Source: Cardinalis cardinalis | Taxonomy: Eukaryota > Chordata > Aves > Passeriformes > Cardinalidae | Reading direction: 5' to 3' | Assembly (NCBI GenBank): GCA_014549065.1 | Contig: JACDOX010000008.1 | Location: forward strand, 9,279,053-9,343,052 | Length of the DNA: 64,000 bases | The notes under the pieces: generated by a model | What the model saw: the letters and a program-made list of their open reading frames with translations, nothing else | Told to the model about the DNA's origin: nothing | The model's database searches: none | Shown: positions 20,861-31,900 of the stretch, one piece after another | How the letters are laid out: every line of letters starts with the position of its first letter | How positions within the stretch are numbered: position 1 is the first letter of the stretch | Translations under genes and position numbers: made by a program

Positions 20861-23800
20861 TGATGTGACGTGCTCAGCTAAGGCAGACACGGGTGAGTTA
20901 TGAGTGAGGAAATGAGAAAGAATATCTCAGCCTACTGCTGCTTCCATGCTCTCTAGAGGACATCCACATTCCCCAGCTCTTGGAATAGGACTGATTATTT
21001 GGTTTATATACAGACCTCTCTAATAGCACAGGCTCAGCTGAGCCAACTGAATTGCAATGTGCAAATTTTTTAGAGAAGAAAGGTGAAATTTGGTAAAGTT
21101 TTAGCCACTGTCACAGTTTCTTTAAAGAGCGAGTTCTTCATCTACTTAACTGTAATATATAAGTGGGTTCATAACAGTAGCGAGCTCTTTATCTTTAAAG
21201 AGCGAGCTCTTTATCTACTTAACTGTAATATATAAGTGGGTTCATAACTAGCATTTTTATTACAGGCACTACATGTTTAGTGTTTTAAGTATATGGGTAT
21301 GCAAAGCTATGTAAATCTCATTTGAGTGTTTCTTAGAACAAGAAAAGGTGGCAAGATAGCAAGGTAACCCACAAAATAAATTAGAAATAAATGCAAAATC
21401 TTGGAATTGGTACCACAGTCTGTGTCATATCATAGTCTTTTCTATCTGTAATCCATACATTTTAAATACACAAGTGTGGGATTTCCATTGAGAACATACT
21501 GCTCATGGCATTCTCAAAGNAAAAATGCTCATTGTGTTGTCATCAGCAATAAAGTCTTTGCCATGAATTTACAATGTGCAGCTACAGTACAGGGAAAATT
21601 TTGAACAGCAGTAAAAATACACTGAATTGAATTGTCATGTGATATATGTACTAGTTATGAAGCTGTCAATATAGTTTGAATTAAGCTCGATGATAATGAA
21701 GGGAATTTTGTTGTGTGGAGATCTAAATGAGGGAGGAAAAAAGTAGAAAGAAATGGAAGGAAGTCAAAGAGATTAANTGATACAAATAAACTAAGGCAAA
21801 AGGCTTACTGAGGAAAAGAAACCTGGCAATGTACAGAGCCTAAGCCCTGTTGTAGTCACAAGTGAAGACAAACATGCATTGTAAGACTCTGTCAGTGTAT
21901 GAATCTTGAAATGGGGTATAGAGATAAAATTTCATGAAAGAGGAGACCAAAAACCTCCATCAGATATATTGGGATGTGTGTGTATGCGTTTTTTATGAAG
22001 TTTGGAGGACTCAATAAATGCNGGCTTTCAGGCAGAAAATAAATAATAACACCTTTATCTGCAGTTCTGTCTGGTTCAGGTGAGTAGTAGCTTACATCTA
22101 GAAATGTCTAAAACTATATTTGACTGAGTAGAATTTTAAAATACATGCTACCACTTTAAATTATTATCAGCATATTGTCTGTTTAGCCAGTGCAATTTTT
22201 CTAACTTTGATGCCTCTGACGTACTGCTAGAGGGAGTCTAATATATTTTAAGTGCAGTTCAGTATTTTGAATTTAGCTCACTGATAGTTTCCTGAATAAT
22301 CTTTCCACAAGAACTGATTAAGAACCACTCAGTGGCTAATAAAGCTGATTTTTAAAGCAGGCTGCAAAGGGCCAAATATAAGTTGACCATCCAATTGGAG
22401 TATGAACATATGCTTTGAAAGAGGATTGATGATCTCTAAGAGCAGTGGGCTGCAAAATGTTCCAATGAACTTGTCCTAATCATGGGTCATCTCTTCAAAT
22501 AATAACCCCCCCTGACCTTTTTTGATCACATCTGCCTGTCTAGTACTTGGCCACCTTCAGAGAAAGTANCTCCTCTGTAATTTTGCAGAACCTGTGATTT
22601 AGTCATATTAATTTTGGTATTTTTGTCTAAAAGAGCCAAAGAGCTTCTGTGCTTGCATGTGCAGCTGAATGGCAATAATTCAGTTTGCCCAGACTGCCTA
22701 GTGTCCCGAGCAGTTGGATTGTGTGGCAGACAAACAGTACTCTGGCAGAGAAGCATCATCATTTGGTCTCCTTCACAGCTGCAACACATGATTATTCACT
22801 CTTTATGCCACAGATGAAAAACCTAACCAGAAACAGATGGGGAGTGAATATTTTTAGAAACAGTATTTCAAAGCATTAACAAGAGGAAGAGAAAAAGTTT
22901 TCAGCTTTGGAGATAAAATTTTAAGCCTTCTTAAAGTATATTCAATATTACTTTTAAAAATATTTTTTTTGCTAATCCTACTATCTCTCCAAGATAGCTT
23001 TCTCAAAAGCTTCAATTTCTATGTTTCTNGTGGTCAAAACCAGTGTAAAATGCAAATTCTTTAATTCAAGTATAAGTAGCTGCTCTAAATTTGCATTTTA
23101 AAGTAATGCACATACTCAAATAGCTCATTTAAAGGTTCTTGTTGTTTGTTTGAAGGCTTATTTTAATATTGTATTATTTCTCCAGCATCTAATAAGATTT
23201 TATGCAAGACTTCCTAGGGAAATGGAAAAATAGGTCTCATAGATCTTAGAAAGCTTTTTGGTAAGCTTGAAAAGGCTTTTGTGATATCNTAGGTATCTCC
23301 ACAATTAACTCATCAGTTGGCTCTTTTCAGTTATCACAGTTTTCCTGCAAGAGGAAATGATCCTTCTCCTTCAAATTACAGTGTCAGAGAAGGATCAGTT
23401 CTGCTTTTGAAGCTGTGTTTGTGATAGANATATTTTTATGAAGAGAGGAATTATTACTCTAGTTTTCTTGAATATCAAGTCTGCAAGTCTGATGAGTGAA
23501 AATGTCTTTAATCTCTTTTTAATTCCAGGCCAGCACAGAATTGCCAAACATCATCAACATCAAGCAGAGAAGTCCTGAGTTTCTAGCTCAGCAAGAAAGA
23601 ACCTTAATTGTGTCAGTGTTGGGTGCTCTAGTATTCTGAGATCTGCCTTCAACAGCTTCCATCCTGAAACTTCAAAATGGATGCAGATGGAATTATCCAA
23701 GTCTAATTTAGTGAGTATTACAGTATTTCCTATAGGAAGTAAATCCTTCCAGTAAAATTTTAGAAAGAAAATGTCTTCTTAATTGGACTCATCCTAACCC

Positions 23801-25040
23801 TAAGTGAATAAAAAAGGATCCTCAAATTAACATGACCCTCAAAGCACAGTAACTAAAAGTTGGATTACAAGATTTTTAGAAGCATGAAAGATAACTCTCT
23901 GCTAATTTTTGGCACTGACTGATGTATTCATCAAGGTCATGAACCGGGGATAAGAATTGGGAAGTAGTACTTTGGGATGTCTTTTAATCAGGAGCTTCTT
24001 TCTTGTTTGGCTCCAAAGAGACACTGTAGGCCATGATTCCACCAGATTTTCACTTCCACAGTGAGATTGTTAGTGCAGATAACACTGATTGTGTTTAGAT
24101 AAAATTTTGAGAACTCAGGTCTGTAAGAAGGTCATCACTTTCAACTATTTCTGATTTCATTGAGGAGCAAGCTCTGAAAATTTTCAGATTATTTAGTGAT
24201 ATTTGGCATGTTGTACTGCATTTCAATATTGCTAAAAAAAAATTCCTTCNCTTCATTCTCAATCTGCCTCATTTCACCTCATCTATTTTGGAAAAGTCCT
24301 GATTTTTGAGTGATTGAAACAGTTGAAATATGTTAAATAATGTTAAAACTTGAAATGCTAATTTTCTTACTGTTGCTTGAATTTAGATTTAATTTCTGTG
24401 CTTAGATATACTGGGTAAATTTACCATGATGTTTCAGGTATTGAATTATCATTTATTTTGCATTTTGAGTGTTATCTTTACAGTGCAGTTGTTATTAGTT
24501 ACTATTAAATGTTTTACAGTAGGGCTAAAATCCACAGTTAATATCTTGAAACTCTTTTGTACTGGAATTCCGCAAAAANATGATTAAACACAACTTACTT
24601 CCAAGAAAGATTCATGAGCGAGAATCAAGGTATCACTGTGGGGAAAAGGAAGACAAAAGAACAGGAGCAGGAAAATAAGTAAAACTGCAAAAGAACATGG
24701 TTAATTGATACATTCTAAATGGGATGGGGATATAAATGCAATTCTTGGTATANGTGACCAGAAAATGTTCAACTGGCAAGGTTTTTGCACAGGAAAAAAT
24801 AATGAGAAATATATACATATATGTATTTTTAAATTTCCTTCAGTACTGTAGTCTCTTTCACAGTAATGTATTTCACCTCATAACATTTGTTACTGAGTTT
24901 GACACCACTGATGAAGTTTCCAGGTAAATTAAAAAGTAGCTACAGATGGATAAGGCCCTGCAGCCCAGTGCACCTTTTGTTCAGACACCACACAGGAGCT
25001 GAATCTGCATAACTGAATGAGTGACGTTTTTGTGAAGTAA
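20861..25040. other. intergenic DNA between MYBPC3 and SPI1
   Basis: AT-rich and without recognisable genes. The only clear structure is the 73-bp tandem duplication near 21.1-21.25 kb. Confidence 0.7.
21121..21248. repeat. 73-bp tandem duplication
   Basis: TTTAAAGAGCGAG followed by a 40-bp tail (TCTACTTAACTGTAATATAT, then AAGTGGGTTCATAAC) occurs at 21121-21175 and again at 21194-21248. The two 55-bp matches differ at two positions. The 18-bp spacer ends GCGAGCTCTTTATC, which is itself repeated inside copy 2. AAAGAGCGAGCTCTTT in the second copy is nearly palindromic. Confidence 0.9.
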
Positions 25041-25044
25041 TCAT

Positions 25045-25593
25045 TTATTACGCAAACATCAAAACTTCGTTATACCTAATTTTATTAAATATGTACATGT
25101 TATTACTATTTAAAAGAACGAGTCTCGTTCCAAGATCTGCAAACTTCTCTCTAGCTCTGAGAGCTGCGGCAGAGCCTGTCTTAATGCTAGTTTAAAAGCT
25201 GGAAGCTAACGCGATGTCACTGTGAGTGACACAGCACCACCTCTGGAGGCAAAACTTCATTGGCTGTATTCTTTAGTTACAATACAATCAAAAAAAAAAA
25301 AACAAAAGAAAAAAAAAAAAAAAAAAAAAAAAAATCTTTCTGACAACAATATATTTGTACATTGTTTAAATTTCCCAACTCTGTCCAACTTGGAGGATGG
25401 AAGCAAAGAATTCTGTAATGATTGGGATTCTCAGATGCTGAAGAAGGGGATTCGTACCAGAAACATCTGATGATAAAGGCTGTTTAAAGGCAGAGAAGGG
25501 GGCACAGGAAGCAAAGAGAAAGATGNGTCCATCTCCTCTGCTGGAATCCAGCCAGGAGCTCTCAATATTTTTCTTGCTTAGGGTCCCATGGCC
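25045..25593 (-). other. SPI1: probable SPI1 3' UTR
   Basis: The first AATAAA hexamers on the minus strand after the stop codon are at 25081-25086 and 25044-25049, implying a 3' UTR of about 510-550 nt. The interval includes a run of A on the plus strand (25290-25334), which would be a U-rich tract in the mRNA, and a perfect 7-bp palindrome (25116-25130). The polyadenylation site is inferred from hexamers only. Confidence 0.45.
25290..25334 (+). repeat. poly(A) tract
   Basis: About 45 nt of A with one C and one G interruption. It could be the tail of an old retroposed insertion on the plus strand or a simple mononucleotide expansion. No body of a known SINE or LINE was recognised immediately to its left. 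Confidence 0.85.
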
Positions 25594-25910
25594 TCAGTGA
25601 GGATAATGCTTCCTATCAGTGGCCCCCCTTCCCATCACCTCTCCACTAAACTGGTAGGTCAGCTTCTTCTTAACTTTCTTGACCTCCCCTGTCTTGCCAT
25701 AGTTTCTCAAAGCCCGAGCCATCTTCTGGTAGGTCATTTTCTTGCGGTTGCCTTTCTGGATGCCCCAGCGATGNGCCAATGCTTCTTTGTGTTTGGAGGA
25801 GAACTGGAAAGTACCTTTCTCCTTGTCCACCCACCAAATGCTGTCCTTCATGTCCCCACTGCGAAGAAGGTCCAGAAGGAACTGATACAGACGTATCTTT
25901 TTCTTGCTGC
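25594..25910 (-). CDS. SPI1: SPI1 exon 5 (ETS domain and stop)
   Basis: 317 coding nt, residues 159-263. It begins GSKKKIRLYQFLLDLL, continues WWVDKEKGTFQFSSKHKEAL, HRWGIQKGNRKKMTYQKMAR and ALRNYGKTGEVKKVKKKLTY, and ends QFSGEVMGRGATDRKHYPH. This is the whole winged helix-turn-helix ETS domain. It includes the hydrophobic core IWW and the two recognition-helix arginines that contact GGAA. The C-terminal tail after GRG differs from the mammalian one but ends in the same PH. The acceptor is CACACAG at 25912-25911. Confidence 0.97.
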
Positions 25911-28900
25911 CTGTGTGAGAGTCAAAGAAGAAAGCCAGTGGAGCATTAGTATTTGTGTGTAGCTCCTGGAGAAACAGCAGAAAGTAACTAAGTATTCCAG
26001 CTAGCTTGGGAGACATAACTTCAATTTGCAGCATTTATAACAGTAGACAATATAACAGTGCGAGGAAAAAATGTGGGTTTATATACCAAGAAGAAAAAGC
26101 AAGAATAATTCCAATGGCTAAACTTCTGAAATTCATTTGCTAATTTGAAGCTAATTGAAAAACATTGTTAATTCAAAATTAACTTAAACCGAATTTTGGC
26201 AGGTTAAACAGAATGTGACTCAGATACTGAGCAAAGAGAGCTAAATATTTTTTTTTAATTGATTCTTCTTTGAGTTTCTTGTCTTGGTTTTCCTGGCTGT
26301 TATTAGAAATTGGAGTAGAAATGGCAAAAGCCATTTCCATTCAGGAAGCCTGAATAGACAAAGCCAAAAGAGGCAAGGGAGCACATTAAGAAATGAAGGT
26401 TGAGGTAGTTATGGTTGTGAGATTCAGAGGACAGGAGAGTGCAATGAGTCAGGGAAAGAAAAGCTTTGGAAGTGGCATAAAATACTAGCACAGCAGTTCA
26501 AGAGTTTCAATCATTATCCTCATGGTAATAAAACACCTGCTCAGTTCATAGCTTGACAAAATCCTGTTTTCACTGACCTGTTTCTCCATGCATAATTCCA
26601 GGCCCAGGCTCCACACCATCATTCTCCCCATCTGAAACCTCCAAGGGGGGGCTCTGCCTCTCTATGTCCTCCTCATCAGAGCTGGGCTGAGGTGGAGAGA
26701 AGTACATCCGGGGCAAATAGGACACCTTTGGAGAACAGAGCAGTAGAGGGAGAAAGCAGTGACACAGAGTAGGACATCAAGATTAAAAAAGGAAATGTAA
26801 TGAAGAGAGGCACAGAGAAAAGGAGGAAGAAAGTTAGAGGTATGGGAAAATGTTTAGTGTAATACTGAGTGACTTAGTTGTTGACATTTATAATAAATAC
26901 CATCCTATTAAGAAACACTTTTAGATAACAGTCAAAACACATGTACAATGTTGCACCTTTACCTGAGGGAAGAATGAGTAACGTAAATGCCAGAACTTTC
27001 TCATACCTTATATCCTGTGCAAGTAACACAGTCCCTCTTCCCCATATCTCCCCAAAGCTTGCTTTCTTCCTAATGAGTTTCTGATCCTGGTTGTCTATCC
27101 CCAGAATGAAACTGCTTTTCAGAACAACTTTTTTCCTAATGCAGACCATCTGGAGCTGAATTTGAAAGGGATGAACAGTTCTGCCCTATCATGGCTGGCT
27201 TTGGCTCTGTTGTCCTGTTCCTTTCTCAGGCACAGTACCTCCTGATGGCACTGAAACCCTAGGGGACTGCATCCAAATTTGGAGATGGGATTGTACCGAT
27301 CTGTCAGCTTTTTCTCATAAACTTCCCCCATGAGGAGAGGAGTAGCCTTAACACTAAGATAAGGATATATCATGTCAGCCCATACTCTCTTTTCCCAAAT
27401 GGCTATCTGAAAATTCCCCATTAGGGGGGAATTTCTCATCTGCAAAGCTAGCAAGCCAGTTTTTGTGTTAAATTCTCTTGCCCTTATATAGAGCTGTTGT
27501 CAGAAGAAGTGTGGAATATACCTCAGCTCTGTAAATTCTCAGTTGTGGTCTGGTTTGCTAGGAAGCATGACCAGCTGGCACAGATTATTGCATCTTCTTA
27601 TTTAATAATGTGAAACAGGTCAGTCTGAGGGGCAGGGAATAAGAACCCAGTCCCTACATTAAAAAAACCCAACTAACATTCCCCAAACCCAGCAGCATAT
27701 TTTATGCAGCTGTCATGAAATGGGACAGATGATAGTCCTTGAAAGCGAGTTCCTTTTGTACTGCTCCTCTTCTTCACCGGGGAGGGGATGTCTTGAGCCT
27801 GATGCCCTCCCAAGGGGACCTCAGATGCTCAGGTGGGCAGTGGGTGTTCACGAGTCACTCACCCTGCGCTGGCTTTGGCCAAGTGGGGCTTTTTGGGTGA
27901 GTTTTGCACCACCTTGAAGTGTCCCAANAAGGCGTGTGCCAAGGGCTGCCGGGGGCGCTGCAGCTGGCAGTTAATGAGCTGGCACATTGGCTGCAGCCGA
28001 TCTGGCAGGAAGGGCAGCATTGGGCAAGAGCCCCTGTAAGCTTCCTGTCAGATCCCCAGGAGTGAAACTTCAGCCCTCACCGCAGCCACCTCCAGCTCCT
28101 TACAGTTAACAAAGCTGCAGCCCTGGGGTAGGAAGGAAAGGAGAGACTGTGCCGTGGGGGAAGGGGAAGGAGAAGGTGGGACAGGGTCCTACAGGGGACG
28201 GGAACAGAGATTGGTGCCCTTGAGAAAAGCGCTGTGGAAATCCGGAGTGCTTTGGGAGGTCATGTGGGAGTAAGGAACTGCTTCTCTGGGGCTCAGTGGG
28301 ACAGGGAGAGGGGACAGGGTGTCTTGCAGAGGCCAGACTGGGGAGCTGAGTGAGCTCTCCCCACGTTGTCCCCACTGTCCCTGACTGCTGTACCTTTGCT
28401 TACGCTTCCTCTGCNCCTGAAACTCAGCAAGGGCAGTCAATGCAGTGTCACACAGTCTTGGGACAGAGTCACGGAGGACTGGCCCTTGCGCTATAAAGAG
28501 CCAGGCTACTAATACAGCTCTGGAGAGAGAAAACCTAAGGAACTACTAGCTACTTTCCATATTCTGATGTTTTCCCAGGGTCTGTGGCCCCTACCTGTGA
28601 TTCTCCTATTTTTAAAAAAATCTTCTCAGATCTTTCCAACCTTCTCTTTCATTCTTCCTTCAGAATGAATATTTTTTTTCTTATTTTAGTATTCCTGAGG
28701 CCCCTGTTGGCAGGCTAACAAAATTTCAAACAAATNTTGTTCATGAACAGGTTAAACTTCAAATTTAATTTCACAAAGTAATGTGATATCCACAGAAAAT
28801 TAAAGAAATAACTTTACACCTTCTTCCTTTTCTGCAAACAGGGATATTGCAGGACAAGCATAGTAGTTAAAAACTAGCAAATTTAGTGGAGGATTAAAAC

Positions 28901-31900
28901 TTGCTTCTTGCTTGTTACTTTCCTGGGACTGTGACTGAGACACACCAGAAGCTGAAATTCAGAGCATGCCAAGTACTATTTGTATGAGCTATTCTAGGAA
29001 TAAAAGTAAAATAAAGTAAAAAGCCAAAGATCCCCTGCTGGTAAGGAAAAGAAGGGTAGTGAAAAATTCTAAATACTAACATCTGCAGCTTGGTANGGTG
29101 TGGGGCAGGGAGATCACAGTGCTCTTTATCAAAAGTAGTAACAAAATTAGTTCCCTGCCTTTCATCCTGAGATGAAAGACCATAGCAGAGAAGAATGAAC
29201 TTGGATAAGCAGAAGTGGCCTGTCTTGCCTTTTGGTTGTGCTTCCAAAGACATCCCTAAAGGGGCTCATTTTCCTCCCTTGCCCTTGGCCAGAGGTCATG
29301 GTTGATCATTAGGTATTAGCAGTTGCAATGAGCAACTGAAACAACTTGAAGCTTCCCACAGGCTGCTGTTCCATGATGCATTTTTTATATTTGTAACTTT
29401 CTGTTCCTAATTCTTTGTTTGTATCTACATCTNATATTCTATTCCTGATTTTTTTTTATGGCTTTCAGTTTCCTGTTGTCAGTGTTAATTACTCATTCTA
29501 TTTTTTTCTCTTCTTTTTGATTAATACAGTATTAACATCCAATTTTGGTTTGCTTTGAGCAGAGAAACCCAAAATGCTAAGCCCATGCATGNGGTTTTTC
29601 TCACAGTTTCAGCAAGGGTCCTGTTACATGCAGCACTGTAATCAGCAAACACTCTTTTCTCTGGCTTCAGTTCTGCTCTGTCTTGCATTTAGGACATTTC
29701 ATGTACATTGGGAAACTCTTCAGCACAAGATCTTCCAGCTTTCTTACTGCCCCCAGTAATGACTTTGGGCATATTCTTGTAGGATCAGGAGTGATTTCCA
29801 CATCTGCTGTGCTTAGTATCTTTGCAGTATGATGGAACACGTTATAATTTCAGGTTCAGTGAGAATTCACTGGTGCTTTGGTGACTACTGCATAGTGGAG
29901 TATCTTTTTTTTTTTTACAGGGAAATGCCTGGCTTAATGTAAAATCTTAGCAAAGACAAGACAGTGTGTTTTGGCTTGTGACTTATTTACTCATAGATAG
30001 AAGCACAAGTAGGGTCTCCTCAGCCTGTGGTAGAANTGTCAGTGACTTGTCTTTGTTAGCATTTCTCATACAAGTCATCTAAAATTTTCAGGGTTCCTTG
30101 GAAATATTTAAAACTTTACNACGACTTCAAAGCTCAGAACTACTTCTTAATAGTCCTAGGTACCCTTGCTATGATGATACAAAGTTTCTCACCTCCAGTT
30201 CATCTGCAGAATTGCAAACCAGTTGATTTTCATTCCAAATGAAACAAAGATTGAAATTTCAAACACCTNCACAAAATGCAGTTCTCATTTTAGGCAGTGT
30301 GGGGAGCATGATTTCTCATTGTCCAGGCAAAAAGAATGTTTAAAATACATTAGTCCTGAGAATGAAGAGCGTTACANCCCCTAAGAACCTGAGTAACTCA
30401 TTCCAGAAATTTCTTTCACTACATAGCATGCATTCCCACTGTATTATTTTCTTTACCATTAACTACAATCTGAAGTTCTGAGCAGGGTTGGTAGCCATAC
30501 CTGATGGTTGAGCCCGATGTGTGTGGTTGGGATTGCAGAATCCAGGACGTGCATTTGCTCGATCTCCATGTGCCTGTAGAGCTGCTGCAGCTGGGGAGGC
30601 TGCACACTCTGCAGCTCTGTGAAGTGGTTGTCTCCAAAGGTCTCAAATTCACTGTGCATGTGGTGTGGATGATATTCCCAATAATGATCTAGAGAAAGAA
30701 AAATAGATTGTCCATCACAGCAAGATGAAAAAACATGGCATTTACCTGGCTTTCATGGATTCCCACTCCTGTCACAGCCCTTTCTGCCCTCTCCAAACCA
30801 CTCCTGTTGACCTGTTTGTCTCTGCTGACAATGTCTATAGATCCCTGTAAAGTTTTTTTTCCTAATCTCATAAATTCCTGTGACTGGGAAGTATTATTTA
30901 GGCCACTTTAAGTAGGAACATACTCTCAGATAGTGAGATGGATTTAAATGATAATTTAACACAAGATGCAGAAGATGTTAATGCTGGCACCTTTCTCAAT
31001 AAGAGACCGTAACAAGTTTCAAAACATTGTCATTCTTGAGACAACAAATTCTACTGATTTACACACTGTCATATTCTTATTACACTCTTCCTCATGGCAT
31101 GGAAACGAGGAGGTGAAAAAATGTAAAGATTATTCTGCAGCTATCTTTAGACTTTATTTTACTATGCTAGCAAAATTTCAGGAATGCTGNAGAAGTCACT
31201 TCCTGCTGTTTTGCTATATCACACATTTTTAAGTACCAAGACTAGAGAATAAAAGAATAAACACTTGGAAATCTGGTGTACACTGTGTACAGGAAGGCTG
31301 AATTCTAATGCAGACTCTTTATCTACCTTTTTTATCTCTTTAGTACATTTGAAATTTCTGTGATAATTTGGATTTAAAAAAATAAAGAAATACTTAAATA
31401 ACCACTATAACGTTTCCTGATTCATTTATCTTTGTAATGAAATTCCATATCATTCTCAGTTTTAGATTTCTGGATTTTTAGTTCAACATAAGCCTTCAAC
31501 TTTTTAAAATGTCATATTTGCTGCTTAAAATTTAAAACTTTCTGCCGGAAATGTGAAGTAATTCTAATTTCTTGTATACAATAGTTGCATACATAATTCA
31601 GCACATATCTATGAGCAACCTGTTTTTNAAATCAGTGTCAGTACTACATCCTTTGCTCTGACTGAGCTTAGAACTAATCTTCCAGGGTTCATCTTTTTGT
31701 GTATCGCTTTATGCATGGCTGAAATTTCTTTATGATATTCTGTGTAGCAGTTCTAATTTATGTCTTACTATTCCAGATTCTCTTCCCTTATTAAATTATT
31801 TTTTAAAAATTCTGTCCTCCCCTTTACATGTTTTCACGTTGCTGTCATGTACTCTTATAATCTACTTCTCTTCATCCCTTAAGATAGCATAATCGCTGAG

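Noticed and set aside
25588..25962. 124-codon open frame on the plus strand
   Set aside because: It is the antisense shadow of the conserved SPI1 ETS exon and resembles nothing I recognise.
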